Counted from the first letter of the stretch, positions 8,419 to 17,852 are shown. The stretch: 64,000 bases of DNA from Parapusillimonas sp013416435 (GCF_052180245.1 NZ_CP197474.1:3038001-3102000); one strand, 5' to 3'. Made by a program: numbers and translations. Notes: generated by a model not told the origin, from the sequence alone.

Positions 8419-9294
8419 TCAGTCCTTGGCCACCACGTCGACCGGCTGACGAGTCAGAATGGCCATCAAGTGGGCCAGTTCGTTGCGCATTTCGCGGCGG
8501 TCGACCACCATGTCGATCGCTCCTTTCTGCAACAGGAACTCAGCGCGCTGAAAGCCCTCGGGGAGCTTCTCGCGCACAGTCTGCTCGATGACGCGCGGGC
8601 CGGCAAAACCGATCAAGGCCTTGGGCTCGGCGAGCACGACATCGCCCATGAAAGCGAAGCTGGCGGAGACGCCGCCCATGGTGGGATCGGTCAGCACGCT
8701 GATGAACGGCAGGCCCGCCGCCGACAGCCGCGTGAGCATGGCGTTGGTTTTGGCCATTTGCATCAGGGACAGCACGCTTTCCTGCATGCGCGCGCCGCCG
8801 GAGGCGGCGACGCAGATGAATGGGGTGCGGTTCTTGATGGCCTCCTGCACGCCCCGCGCAAAGCGCTCGCCGACCACGGAGCCCATGGATCCGCCCATGA
8901 ACTCGAATTCGAAGCAGGCCAGCACGGTCGGCACCTCGAGGATGCATCCGCTCATGACGACCAGGGCCTCGTTTTCGCCCGTCTGCTTGACGGCTTCGGA
9001 GACGCGGTCCGGATACTTGCGCGTGTCGCGGAATTTCAGCGGGTCCATGGGGCGCGTTTCCTGCCCGATTTCGACGCGCCCGTCGGCATCGAGCAACGCA
9101 TCGATGCGGGCACGCGAGCCGATGCGCATGTGATGGCTGCACTTGGGGCACACGTTGAGCGTCGCCTTCAGGTCTTCCTTGTACAGCACGGACTCGCAGG
9201 ACGGGCACTTGACCCACACCCCTTCGGGGACCCGCCTGCCGCCCTCGTTGCTGCGGTTGATGCGCGGTGGAAGTATTTTATCGATCCAACTCAT
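8419..9294 (-). CDS. accD: AccD, acetyl-CoA carboxylase carboxyltransferase beta subunit
   Basis: Beta subunit of the carboxyltransferase that, with AccA, moves CO2 from biotin to acetyl-CoA in the first step of fatty-acid synthesis. The N-terminal zinc ribbon has Cys30, Cys33, Cys49 and Cys52 (CPSC...CPKC). The crotonase-like body includes 'GGSMGSVVGERFARG', 'SGGARMQESVLSLMQMAKT' and 'AEPKALIGFAGPRVIEQT'. Length 291 aa is normal. It lies 52 bp downstream of trpA in the same direction, the usual trpB-trpA-accD arrangement of beta- and gammaproteobacteria, so it is probably part of that transcript. Confidence 0.96.
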   Translation of the reverse strand: MSWIDKILPPRINRSNEGGRRVPEGVWVKCPSCESVLYKEDLKATLNVCPKCSHHMRIGSRARIDALLDADGRVEIGQETRPMDPLKFRDTRKYPDRVSEAVKQTGENEALVVMSGCILEVPTVLACFEFEFMGGSMGSVVGERFARGVQEAIKNRTPFICVAASGGARMQESVLSLMQMAKTNAMLTRLSAAGLPFISVLTDPTMGGVSASFAFMGDVVLAEPKALIGFAGPRVIEQTVREKLPEGFQRAEFLLQKGAIDMVVDRREMRNELAHLMAILTRQPVDVVAKD

Positions 9295-9346
9295 GTTCTT
9301 TTCCGATGTAGGCCCCCTTCGGGCCGTTGGGTTCTTGCTATGTTGC

Positions 9347-10192
9347 TCAACCGCCCGAAGGCAGGACCCGCCGTATTCCGGCCAGCCAGCCTTCCGCAGC
9401 CTCGATGGCCGCTGTGTCGGCCTCTTCGGGCGAGCCGCCGCGCTGGCTTACCTGCGCCACGGCGGCTTCCATGGTTTCTATCAGCTTGCTGCCGATGACG
9501 ACCGCATCCGCGCACTCGGACAGGCGTTTGGCGCTATCAGCATCCCGGATGCCAAAGCCCACGCCAACCGGGATCGACACATGGCGGCGAATTTCGGCCA
9601 GGCGCGCCGCAACGTCTGCCGTATCCAGGTGACCGGCGCCGGTGACGCCTTTCAGCGATACATAGTAGACATAGCCGCGCGCCAATTGCCCGATCTTGCT
9701 CATGCGCTCCTGCGTCGAGGTAGGCGCCAACAGGAATATGGGATCGATCTCCGCCTTGCCCAGCAGTTCGGCGAATGCCTCGATTTCCTCGGGCGGGTAG
9801 TCCACCACCAGCACGCCATCGACGCCCGCCTGCTGCGCGCGTTCCGCAAACACGGCCGGCCCCATGCGCTCGATGGGATTGGCATAGCCCATCAGGACAA
9901 CGGGCGTATCCTGGTTCTGAAGACGAAATTCGGCGACCATGTCGAGCACCTGGCGCAGCCCCACGCCCCGGCGTATGGCACGCTCGCCCGCACGCTGAAT
10001 GACGGGACCGTCGGCCATGGGGTCGGAAAAAGGAACACCCAGCTCGATGACGTCGGCTCCGGCGCGAACCAGAGCGTGCATCAGCCGCGGCGTGGCCTCA
10101 ATGGAGGGATCGCCTGCGGTAATGTATGGAATCAGCGCCGTGCGCCCTTTATCGGCAAAGCTCGCAAGCAAACGCTTGTTGGAAGAATTCAT
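9347..10192 (-). CDS. trpA: TrpA, tryptophan synthase alpha chain
   Basis: TIM-barrel subunit that cleaves indole-3-glycerol phosphate and channels indole to TrpB. Catalytic Glu50 and Asp61 are in 'ADVIELGVPFSDPMADGP', the standard family signature. Phosphate-binding 'GVGFGIRDADSAKRL' and 'VVIGSKLIE' lie near the C-terminus. Length 281 aa is slightly over the usual ~268. ATG start; 17 bp separate it from the trpB stop, so the two are co-transcribed. Confidence 0.96.
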   Translation of the reverse strand: MNSSNKRLLASFADKGRTALIPYITAGDPSIEATPRLMHALVRAGADVIELGVPFSDPMADGPVIQRAGERAIRRGVGLRQVLDMVAEFRLQNQDTPVVLMGYANPIERMGPAVFAERAQQAGVDGVLVVDYPPEEIEAFAELLGKAEIDPIFLLAPTSTQERMSKIGQLARGYVYYVSLKGVTGAGHLDTADVAARLAEIRRHVSIPVGVGFGIRDADSAKRLSECADAVVIGSKLIETMEAAVAQVSQRGGSPEEADTAAIEAAEGWLAGIRRVLPSGG

Positions 10193-10209
10193 TATGTAAA
10201 CCCCGCTCC

Positions 10210-11409
10210 CTACAGGCTGATGCCGCTGAAGTCGGCCACGGTATGCATGTCTTTGTCGCCTCGCCCGGACAGGCAGACAAGAATGATTTTGTCCTTGGGA
10301 AGCGTTGGCGCAAGCTTCTGTGCATAGGCGATCGCATGTGATGACTCGAGCGCGGGCATGATGCCCTCGATACGGCAGCAGGCATGGAAAGCGGCGAGCG
10401 CCTCGTTGTCATCGATGCATTCGTAGCGGGCACGCCCTGAATCCTTCAGCCAGGCGTGTTCGGGACCAACCCCGGGATAGTCCAGGCCGGCGGAGATGGA
10501 ATGGGTCTCGATGATCTGGCCGTTGTCGTCCTGGATGACATAAGTGCGGTTGCCGTGCAGCACGCCGACCGCGCCCGCATTGAGCGACGCCGCATGCTTG
10601 CCGCTGGACAAGCCCTCTCCGGCCGCCTCGATGCCCACCAGGCTTACGTCCTGGTGTTCGATATAGGGATAAAAGATGCCCATGGCGTTCGAGCCACCAC
10701 CCACCGAAGCCACTACGTAGTCGGGCTGGCGACCGGTTTCGGCCGGCATCTGCTCAAGGCATTCGTCGCCGATGACGGACTGGAAATCGCGGACCATCAT
10801 GGGGTAGGGATGCGGCCCGGCCACCGTGCCGATGATGTAGAAGGTGTTTTCGACATTGGTGACCCAGTCGCGCATGGCCTCGTTCAAGGCGTCCTTGAGC
10901 GTGCGCGAGCCGGAATCGACAGGCACCACGGTGGCGCCGAGCAGCTTCATGCGGTACACATTGGACGCCTGGCGGCGCACGTCTTCGCTGCCCATGTAGA
11001 CCACGCATTCCAGGCCGTAGCGGGCGGCGACGGTGGCGGTGGCAACGCCATGCTGCCCCGCACCGGTTTCGGCAATGATGCGGGGCTTGCCCATGCGTCG
11101 GGCCAGCAGGATCTGCCCTATGCAGTTGTTGATCTTGTGCGCCCCCGTGTGATTGAGGTCTTCGCGCTTGAACCAGATTTGCGCTCCGCCCAGCTCTTCC
11201 GACCATCGACGAGCATGGTACACAGGGCTGGGGCGCCCCACGAAGTGCTTGAGCTCGTAGGCGAATTCCTTCAGGAATTCGGGATCATTGCGGTACTTGT
11301 CGTAGGCAAGACGCAACTCGTCCAGGGCATGGACCAGGGTTTCAGCGGCGAATGAGCCGCCATACTGGCCAAAGTGCCCGTTCTGATCAGGCAGAGTATA
11401 GGATTTCAA
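10210..11409 (-). CDS. trpB: TrpB, tryptophan synthase beta chain
   Basis: PLP enzyme that condenses indole with serine to give tryptophan. PLP-binding Lys92 is in 'NHTGAHKINN', the glycine-rich phosphate loop 'GGGSNAMG' follows, and 'SAGLDYPGVGPEH' is the family motif. Length 399 aa is typical. The only start that fits the conserved N-terminus (MKSYTLPDQNGHFGQYGG) is TTG at 11409, with AGAGAG 7 bp upstream. A minimal ATG-TTT-TGA frame sits between that site and the TTG and its stop overlaps the TTG. trpF is not beside it in this window; relA lies upstream instead. Confidence 0.95.
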   Translation of the reverse strand: MKSYTLPDQNGHFGQYGGSFAAETLVHALDELRLAYDKYRNDPEFLKEFAYELKHFVGRPSPVYHARRWSEELGGAQIWFKREDLNHTGAHKINNCIGQILLARRMGKPRIIAETGAGQHGVATATVAARYGLECVVYMGSEDVRRQASNVYRMKLLGATVVPVDSGSRTLKDALNEAMRDWVTNVENTFYIIGTVAGPHPYPMMVRDFQSVIGDECLEQMPAETGRQPDYVVASVGGGSNAMGIFYPYIEHQDVSLVGIEAAGEGLSSGKHAASLNAGAVGVLHGNRTYVIQDDNGQIIETHSISAGLDYPGVGPEHAWLKDSGRARYECIDDNEALAAFHACCRIEGIMPALESSHAIAYAQKLAPTLPKDKIILVCLSGRGDKDMHTVADFSGISL

Positions 11410-11524
11410 AACATGACTCTCTGGTTATGCAACATTGTCGAGACCGGCCATTTTACCAGTCCCGACGCAAGGTTTCGGCGGCCCGGCGCGCCGGCAATGG
11501 AAACCGGCGCGGCGCATGCCGCCT

Positions 11525-13765
11525 TCAGTGGCGCGCCGCCGTCACCCCCGACAGCTCGTTCAGCGCCGCAAGCGCCCTGCCGATCTGCTCGCCGTTCTTC
11601 ACCTCGATGGTGAACACCATGTGGGCCAGCGACCGCCTGCTGTGCGTATTGACGCTCACCACGTTCAGCCGCAGCTTGGCAAAGACCTCGGACAGGTCCC
11701 GCAGCAGATTGGGACGCTCCGGCGCATGGATGCTGATGTCGATGGGGTACACGGCGTCGCCGGTATTGCCCCAGTCCACGTCGATCAACCGTTCGGGACT
11801 GCGGGCGGCCAGCGCGGCATAGGCGCTGCAATCGCGCCGGTGTATGGACACGCCGCGGCCGCGCGTCACGAACCCGACGATGGAATCGGGAGGCGCGGGG
11901 CGGCAGCAGCGCGCAAGCTGGGTCATCAGCGAATCCACGCCTACCACCAGCACGCCGCTCTTGCCGGTGCGTGCCACGCTCTCGTCCCGGCTGCCGTAGA
12001 TCCGGGCCTCGGATACGTTCGCCTCGGAGTCTCCCTCCGGTGTGCGACCCTTGCCGCCCATGAGCAGGTAGTCGATCTGGCGCAGGCTGAACTCTTCCTT
12101 GGCCACCGCGACGTAAAGGTCATCGGCGCGTGCGAAGTCGAGCTGTTGGGCCATTTGTTCGAGGTTGACCGCGGTCTTGCCCAGGCGCTGCAGCTCTTTT
12201 TCCACCATGGCCTGGCCCTGCGAGATGCGCTGCTGCAACTCGATCGCATTGAACCAGGCCCTGACCTTGGCGCGCGAACGAGGGCTGGCCAGGAATCCCA
12301 ACTGGGGGTTGAGCCAGTCGCGGGACGGGCCGCCCGATTTGGCCGCAATGATTTCCACCGTCTGGCCGGTCGACAACCGGGTCAGCAGCGGGACCATCTG
12401 CCCATCGACGCGCGCGCCCCGGCAGCGGTGGCCCAGGTCGGTGTGCAGGTAATAGGCAAAATCGACCGGCGTCGCGCCGGCCGGCAGCTCGATGACCCGC
12501 GCCTGGGGTGTCATGACGTAGATGCGTTCATCAGTCGCCCGCGCAGTTTCGGTGCCCTCCGGCGCGCGCAGGGTTTCCGCGTCGTCTTTGTCCCAAGCAA
12601 GCAATTGCCGCATCCAGGCGATCTTCTGATCGTAGCCGCCCGAAGCAGCAACCTGGCCTCCGCGCGGCCCCGCCTCTTTATAGCGCCAATGGGCCGCCAT
12701 GCCGTATTCGGCGAACTGGTGCATTTCGTGCGTGCGTATCTGAATCTCGAACGTTCTTCCCTGCACGTCGGCCACCACGGTGTGCAGCGACCGGTAGCCA
12801 TTGGGCTTCGGCCGCGAAATATAGTCGTCGAACTCATCGGAAACCGGCGTCCACATGGCATGCACCAGCGCCAGCGCGCCATAGCAGGCGCGCTCGTCTT
12901 CGACGATGACTCGCAAGGCCCGCAGGTCGTACAGCTGATTGAACTCCAGGCTCTTGTTGCGCATCTTGTTCCAGATGCTGTAGATGTGCTTGGGCCTGCC
13001 GCTCACGTCGGCATGGATGCGCGCCTTTTTTAGAGCGGCCCGCAACCGCCGGACCGTGTCGCTGATGAAGGCCTCGCGCTCGACGCGTTTTTCCTCGAGC
13101 TGGCGGGCGATGGTCTTGTAGGTATCGGGCTCCAGGAATCGGAACGCCAGGTCTTCCATTTCCCATTTGATCTGCCATATTCCCAGCCGGTTCGCCAGGG
13201 GCGTGTAGAGCTCCATGGTCTCCTGCGCGAAACTCCTTGGGCATGGCGTCTTGGAACTGGCGTGCCAGCGCAAGGACTGCAGGCGCGATGCGAGACGCAT
13301 CAGGACGATGCGCAAGTCGGCGGCCATGGCCAGCAGCATCTTGCGCTGCATTTCCTTTTGATCCGTGCCGGTGGCGGCCTGATCGGTCGCCTGCCCCGCA
13401 AGATGACCAAGCCGCAGCAAGGCGCGCGTACCCTGGACAAGAGACATGACTTCCGGGCCGAACCGCTTGAACAAAGGATCGTCGCGTTCGTTGCGTGTGT
13501 TCTCGGGCCGCAGGACGGTCAGCAGCGCGCTGGCGCGCGCCTGGGCATCGGTGCCGAGTTCGGCCAGAATCAGCACCACCTCCGCGCTGTGTTCCGCAAG
13601 CGGTTCGCCGGTGGTGGCCAGAAGGCCGGTGGTATGCTCGCGCGCCCAATCCGCGGCGTCCTTCAGCAACTGGCAGCCGCTCTCGTCCAGGTCTGCGCAA
13701 GCGCGTTTGAACCATTGCGCATCGAAGGGCAATTTTTCGGAATCCGGTGGAGCAATCGTAGCCAT
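11525..13765 (-). CDS. relA: RelA, (p)ppGpp synthetase of the RelA/SpoT family
   Basis: Makes the stringent-response alarmone (p)ppGpp from ATP and GTP/GDP when ribosomes stall. The region that should hold the hydrolase His-Asp pair reads 'ASALLTVLRPEN', with no HD, so the hydrolase is inactive, which is typical of monofunctional RelA. The synthetase domain contains 'RPKHIYSIWNKM', 'YDLRALRVIV' and 'RPKPNGYRSLHT'. Then come TGS ('IYVMTPQARVIELPAGATP'), a helical/zinc-finger region with 'LARCCRPAPPDSIVGF' and 'HRRDC', and a C-terminal ACT domain. I use ATG 13765 (746 aa); an in-frame extension to 13846 is possible but not family-like. It is divergent from the flavodoxin-like gene. Confidence 0.93.
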   Translation of the reverse strand: MATIAPPDSEKLPFDAQWFKRACADLDESGCQLLKDAADWAREHTTGLLATTGEPLAEHSAEVVLILAELGTDAQARASALLTVLRPENTRNERDDPLFKRFGPEVMSLVQGTRALLRLGHLAGQATDQAATGTDQKEMQRKMLLAMAADLRIVLMRLASRLQSLRWHASSKTPCPRSFAQETMELYTPLANRLGIWQIKWEMEDLAFRFLEPDTYKTIARQLEEKRVEREAFISDTVRRLRAALKKARIHADVSGRPKHIYSIWNKMRNKSLEFNQLYDLRALRVIVEDERACYGALALVHAMWTPVSDEFDDYISRPKPNGYRSLHTVVADVQGRTFEIQIRTHEMHQFAEYGMAAHWRYKEAGPRGGQVAASGGYDQKIAWMRQLLAWDKDDAETLRAPEGTETARATDERIYVMTPQARVIELPAGATPVDFAYYLHTDLGHRCRGARVDGQMVPLLTRLSTGQTVEIIAAKSGGPSRDWLNPQLGFLASPRSRAKVRAWFNAIELQQRISQGQAMVEKELQRLGKTAVNLEQMAQQLDFARADDLYVAVAKEEFSLRQIDYLLMGGKGRTPEGDSEANVSEARIYGSRDESVARTGKSGVLVVGVDSLMTQLARCCRPAPPDSIVGFVTRGRGVSIHRRDCSAYAALAARSPERLIDVDWGNTGDAVYPIDISIHAPERPNLLRDLSEVFAKLRLNVVSVNTHSRRSLAHMVFTIEVKNGEQIGRALAALNELSGVTAARH

Positions 13766-13854
13766 GGCGGGAAACTTACAGACAACAGAAGCGTGCGAAT
13801 TTTGCAGCGCCCCTATACTAACGTGTATGGAGGCCATGCGAAACAACGACCATC

Positions 13855-14370
13855 ATGAATTCAGAGACTCGGAAAACCCTGCTCGTCGTATGGCATTCGC
13901 GCACCGGCGCCGCAAAACAGATGGCGGATGCCGCAATTGCGGGCGCCCGCGCCGCCGCCGACGAGTTGCAGGCACGGCACAGGCTGGACATCGTGATCCG
14001 GCACGCTGACGAGGCCCAGGCGGAAGACTTGCTGGGCGCGGACGCCATGCTGTTCTGCTGTCCGGAGAATCTTGCCGGCCTGAGCGGAGCAATGAAGGAA
14101 TTCTTCGACCGCAATTACTATGCCGTGCTGGACCGCCTGAACGGGCGCCACTACGGGTTGCTGGTCAGCGCGGGCAGCGACGGCGGCAATGCCGTGCGCC
14201 AGGCCGAAAGAATCTGCACCGGGTGGCGCCTGAAGCCGGCGGCCCCTGCCTATATCGCCAACACGGCGGCGCAAACCGCCGAGGCCATCCTGGCACCGAA
14301 GACCATCCGCCCTCAAGACCGGCAGGCCAGCGAAAACATGGGCGGCCTGCTGGCGGCCCTGCTGCTGTGA
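13855..14370 (+). CDS. Flavodoxin-fold protein, NAD(P)H-dependent FMN reductase-like
   Basis: A 171-aa flavodoxin-like protein. The N-terminal 'TLLVVWHSRTGAAKQMADA' is the FMN phosphate-binding loop (S-x-T-G) after the first beta strand; 'ADAMLFCCPENLAGLSGAMKEFFDRNYY' matches the isoalloxazine-contact loop of WrbA/NQR-like flavoproteins, and 'GLLVSAGSDGGNAVRQ' a later loop. It probably binds FMN and acts as a reductase or electron carrier; the partner is unknown. It is divergent from relA (89 bp between starts) and its stop faces the RidA stop 16 bp away. No signal peptide. Confidence 0.75.
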   Translation: MNSETRKTLLVVWHSRTGAAKQMADAAIAGARAAADELQARHRLDIVIRHADEAQAEDLLGADAMLFCCPENLAGLSGAMKEFFDRNYYAVLDRLNGRHYGLLVSAGSDGGNAVRQAERICTGWRLKPAAPAYIANTAAQTAEAILAPKTIRPQDRQASENMGGLLAALLL

Positions 14371-14386
14371 AAGCCGCCCTGCCGGC

Positions 14387-14740
14387 TTAACGCAGGGCGG
14401 CGGTGACGACGATTTCGACTTTGTAGTCGGGATTGGCCAGGCGCGCCTCGACGGTTGCCCGGGGCGGAGCGTTGCCCGGCGCGACCCAGGCGTCCCAAGC
14501 CTTGTTCATGCCGTCGAATTCCTTCATGTTGGCAACGAAGATCTGGGCCATTAGAATGCGGGACTTGTCGGTGCCGGCCGTGGCGAGCAGCCGGTCGATC
14601 GTGGCCAGGACTTGCGCTGTCTGGCCCTGGATATCCAGTGATGCGTCATCGGGAACCTGGCCCGCCAGGTAGGCGACGCCATTGTAGATGGCCATGTCCG
14701 ACAGACGTTTTTCAACATTGACGCGTTCCACTTCGCTCAT
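14387..14740 (-). CDS. RidA/YjgF-family protein
   Basis: Small RidA-fold protein (117 aa); family members hydrolyse reactive enamine/imine intermediates from PLP enzymes, though subgroups differ. It starts 'MSEVERVNVEKRLSD', has 'AYLAGQVPDDASLDIQGQT' in the core and ends 'PRATVEARLANPDYKVEIVV', with the conserved Arg and Glu of the RidA active site. Start chosen at 14740 because GGAGG lies just upstream; the in-frame upstream extension is not family-like. It forms the short YjgF-like subgroup with 'RVNVEKRLSDMAIYNG', so the exact activity is uncertain. It precedes pncB on the other side with a 34-bp gap. Confidence 0.87.
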   Translation of the reverse strand: MSEVERVNVEKRLSDMAIYNGVAYLAGQVPDDASLDIQGQTAQVLATIDRLLATAGTDKSRILMAQIFVANMKEFDGMNKAWDAWVAPGNAPPRATVEARLANPDYKVEIVVTAALR

Positions 14741-14774
14741 AAGAAGCCTCCAAAACTGGCAAATATAGCAGACC

Positions 14775-15950
14775 TCAGGCCGGCGGCAGCTCGAAGACCT
14801 GGCGCAGGTAGGCCAAGTAGGCTGGGTCGTCGCACATGGTCTTTTCTGGCGCATCCGACACTTTCGCCACGGGTTGGCCGTTGCAGCGGACCATCTTCAT
14901 CACGATTTGCAAGGGCTCGTGGCCCAGGTCGTTGGTAAGATTGGTGCCGATTCCGAAAGAAATCTTGCAACGGCCGGCGAAATGCTTGGCGAGCTCGATG
15001 GCGCGCGGGATGGTCAAGGCGTCGGAGAACACCAGGATTTTAGTACGGGGATCGGTGCGGTTGCGAGCGTAATGCTCGAGCAGGCGCTCGCCCCATACGA
15101 AAGGGTCGCCCGAATCATGGCGCGCCCCGTCGAACAGCTTGCAGAAATACATGTCGAAGTCACGCAGGAAGGCATCCATGCCGTAGACGTCGGACAGCGC
15201 GATCCCGAGGTCGCCGCGGTATTCCTTGGCCCAGACTTCCAGCGCATAGACTTGCGAGTCGCGCAGGCGCGGCCCGAGGGCCTGGCAGGCCTGCAGGTAT
15301 TCGTGAGCCATGGTACCCAGCGGGGTGACCTGGTGCTTCATGGCCAGTTCCACGTTGCTGGTGCCGGCAAAGTGGACGCCCATCTGGCTTTTCATGGTGG
15401 TCACGACTTCGTCGTGCCAGAGCTTCGAGAACCGCCTGCGTGTGCCGTATTCCGCGACACGGAAGTCGGCCAGAGCGGGATCATCGACGACCAGACGCAT
15501 TTTTTCCTGCAGCCGCTTGCGCCCTTCTTCCCAGCCCGGTTCACGGCAGACGTTGCGGAAGTACACTTCGTTGACGATCGCCAGCACGGGGATTTCGAAT
15601 AATATGGTGTGCAGCCACGGCCCCTTCACGCTGATTTCGATTTCACCCGGCACCTTGCTTTCGGTGATGCTGATGCATTTTTCGGGAAGGTGGAACAGCC
15701 CCAGAAAATCAACGAAATCGCTTTTGATGAATCGGAGCGAACGCAGATACTGAAGTTCCGCCTCGGTGAAGCGCAGCTGGCACAGCTGGTGCACTTCCTC
15801 GCGGATTTCGTCCAGATAGGCCGCCAGGTTGATATTGGGATTGCGGCACTTGTAACGATATTCGACCTGCGCGGCGGGGAACTGATGCAGGACCACCTGC
15901 ATCATGGTGAACTTGTACAGATCGGTGTCGAGTAACGAAGTAATTATCAT
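14775..15950 (-). CDS. pncB: PncB, nicotinate phosphoribosyltransferase
   Basis: NAD salvage enzyme converting nicotinate, PRPP and ATP to nicotinate mononucleotide. His216 in 'GTMAHEY' corresponds to the histidine phosphorylated by ATP in E. coli/Salmonella PncB (His219). 'ARHDSGDPF' (about 278-283) is the nicotinate/PRPP-binding signature, and 'SFGIGTNLTND' the C-terminal phosphate site. The start 'MIITSLLDTDLYKFTM' is strongly conserved, supporting ATG 15950; 391 aa is typical. It is transcribed away from fdxA and towards the ridA-like gene. Confidence 0.96.
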   Translation of the reverse strand: MIITSLLDTDLYKFTMMQVVLHQFPAAQVEYRYKCRNPNINLAAYLDEIREEVHQLCQLRFTEAELQYLRSLRFIKSDFVDFLGLFHLPEKCISITESKVPGEIEISVKGPWLHTILFEIPVLAIVNEVYFRNVCREPGWEEGRKRLQEKMRLVVDDPALADFRVAEYGTRRRFSKLWHDEVVTTMKSQMGVHFAGTSNVELAMKHQVTPLGTMAHEYLQACQALGPRLRDSQVYALEVWAKEYRGDLGIALSDVYGMDAFLRDFDMYFCKLFDGARHDSGDPFVWGERLLEHYARNRTDPRTKILVFSDALTIPRAIELAKHFAGRCKISFGIGTNLTNDLGHEPLQIVMKMVRCNGQPVAKVSDAPEKTMCDDPAYLAYLRQVFELPPA

Positions 15951-16112
15951 GGGGTCCGGCGAAAGTTTTGCTTACCATATCACAGGGCGGCCGCCCTGCC
16001 TCCGATGCAAACGACATCATAGAGGCAAAGACCAGCTTTGCCGACAGGTCAATCCGGGCTTACCTTCAGTTAATTGGGTAAAATCAAGCTCATCTGATGT
16101 TGGAGCTTTGAA

Positions 16113-16436
16113 ATGACACACGTTGTCACCGAAAACTGTATCAAATGCAAGTTCACCGATTGTGTCGACGTCTGTCCGGTGGACTGTTTCCGCGAAGGGC
16201 CCAATTTCCTGGTGATCGATCCGGACGAATGCATCGACTGCGCAGTCTGCGTGCCGGAATGCCCTGCCAACGCTATCTTTGCCGAAGAGGACGTCCCCCA
16301 GGACCAGGTCCAGTACATCGAGCTCAACGCGGAACTGACCCCCGAGTTCGGCCCCATCAACCGGTCGAAGTCGCCTCTGCCCGACGCCGATGACTGGAAT
16401 GGCGTGCCCGACAAACTGAAGTATCTTGAAAAGTAA
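16113..16436 (+). CDS. fdxA: FdxA, seven-iron ferredoxin
   Basis: Small soluble electron carrier with one [3Fe-4S] and one [4Fe-4S] cluster, of the Azotobacter vinelandii FdI type. Cysteines at 9, 12, 17, 21, 25, 40, 43, 46 and 50; by homology Cys9, 17 and 50 bind the 3Fe cluster and Cys21, 40, 43 and 46 the 4Fe cluster. The ~50-residue C-terminal extension ('VPQDQVQYIELNAELTPEF...') is typical of the 107-aa family. GGAG sits 7 bp before the ATG. A weak -10-like TAAAAT is at 16079-16084. It is a single gene, divergent from pncB; the redox partner cannot be deduced. Confidence 0.96.
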   Translation: MTHVVTENCIKCKFTDCVDVCPVDCFREGPNFLVIDPDECIDCAVCVPECPANAIFAEEDVPQDQVQYIELNAELTPEFGPINRSKSPLPDADDWNGVPDKLKYLEK

Positions 16437-16577
16437 CGTTAAAACAACAGATGATCCGTGGTGCCGCCCAGGGAAGATGCAAACTTCTGGTAACTTCTTA
16501 TTGGTAATCTAGCGTGATTGTGATTAGCTTATAACCATGCTCACAAGAAGAATATTTTTATAAGGCCGCACCCTCTC

Positions 16578-17804
16578 ATGCTGTACGATCTGCACGAACT
16601 CCAACGGGCCTTCCTGACCCCTTTGGCCGCCTTTACCAATTCAGGCAGCCAGCTTTTTTCCCACCCCTACAGCCCCTTCAGCTATACGCCGGTGTCCCGG
16701 CAGGTTGCGGCCGCCTACGAGCTGGTCCACCGCCTGGGCAAGGATTATGAAAAGCCCGCATGGGGGCTGGACAGCACCGAGCGCGACGGCCATCCCGTGG
16801 TGGTCCGCAAAGAGATCGCGCTCAGCAAGCCTTTTTGCAACCTGATCCATTTTCAGCGCGACAGCCAGGCGAAGCTGGACGACGATCCGCGCATCCTCCT
16901 GGTGGCGCCGCTTTCAGGCCACCATGCCACGCTGTTGCGCGACACCGTCCGCACCCTGCTGCCCCACCACGACGTCTATGTCACCGATTGGCTCGACGCC
17001 CGCATGGTGCCCGCCGATGCCGGCCCGTTCCACCTGAACGACTACGTACGATACATACAGGGCTTTCTGCGCCATCTGGGCCCGCAGACGCACGTCATTG
17101 CGGTCTGCCAGCCCACCGTGCCGGTTCTGGCGGCGGTATCGCTCATGGCCGCCAACGATGATCCCTGTCAGCCCTGCAGCATGGTCATGATGGGCGGCCC
17201 CATCGATACCCGACAATCGCCGACCCAGGTCAACCGCCTCGCCACCACCAAATCGTACAGCTGGTTCGAGAACAATGTCATACACCGCGTACCGGCGCGC
17301 TATCCCGGCGCGGGCCGGCATGTCTATCCCGGCTTCCTGCAGCATGCGGGATTCATGGCGATGAACCCCGACCGGCATCTGCGCTCGCACTACGATTTCT
17401 ACATGGACCTGCTCAAGGGCGACGACGATGACGCCGAGGCGCACCGCCGGTTCTACGATGAATACAACGCCGTGCTGGACATGCCGGCCGAATTCTATCT
17501 GGACACCATCAAGATCGTCTTCCAAGAGCATCGGCTTCCCCTCGGAACCTGGATCATCGATGGCCAGAAGGTCGACCCGTCCGTCATCCGGCATACCGCA
17601 CTGATGACGATCGAGGGCGAACTCGACGACATCTCCGGCCAAGGCCAGACTCAGGCCGCGCAAACGCTTTGCGCCGGCATACCGGCCGAACGCAAGCAGC
17701 ACTACACCGCCATGGGCTGCGGACACTATGGCATTTTTTCCGGTCGGCGCTGGCGCAACATCATCTATCCTAAAATAGTGCAATTCATACGCGACATGGC
17801 GTAG
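16578..17804 (+). CDS. phaZ: PhaZ, intracellular polyhydroxyalkanoate depolymerase
   Basis: Degrades stored polyhydroxybutyrate granules inside the cell. The alpha/beta-hydrolase body has a cysteine nucleophile, Cys177 in 'HVIAVCQPTVPV', where most lipases have Ser; this VCQP box is characteristic of Ralstonia-type intracellular PhaZ. 'MVMMGGPIDTRQSPTQVN', 'YPGFLQHAGFM' and C-terminal 'MGCGHYGIFSGRRW' (catalytic His) are family signatures. Length 408 aa is normal. The protein has no signal peptide, which agrees with a granule-associated role. The 141-bp upstream gap is AT-rich for this genome and probably contains its promoter. An intrinsic terminator follows. Confidence 0.94.
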   Translation: MLYDLHELQRAFLTPLAAFTNSGSQLFSHPYSPFSYTPVSRQVAAAYELVHRLGKDYEKPAWGLDSTERDGHPVVVRKEIALSKPFCNLIHFQRDSQAKLDDDPRILLVAPLSGHHATLLRDTVRTLLPHHDVYVTDWLDARMVPADAGPFHLNDYVRYIQGFLRHLGPQTHVIAVCQPTVPVLAAVSLMAANDDPCQPCSMVMMGGPIDTRQSPTQVNRLATTKSYSWFENNVIHRVPARYPGAGRHVYPGFLQHAGFMAMNPDRHLRSHYDFYMDLLKGDDDDAEAHRRFYDEYNAVLDMPAEFYLDTIKIVFQEHRLPLGTWIIDGQKVDPSVIRHTALMTIEGELDDISGQGQTQAAQTLCAGIPAERKQHYTAMGCGHYGIFSGRRWRNIIYPKIVQFIRDMA

Positions 17805-17826
17805 GGCCTGGCAAGCGCACGCCTTG

Positions 17827-17848
17827 GGGCCCTGCGCGGGCCCTTTTT
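17827..17848 (+). terminator. Intrinsic terminator after phaZ
   Basis: GGGCCC / GGGCCC stem (17827-17832 and 17838-17843) with loop TGCGC, followed by TTTTT. It lies 22 bp after the phaZ stop and only 4 bp before the rnfB start codon, where a ribosome-binding site would be expected. Confidence 0.8.
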
Positions 17849-17852
17849 ACTT

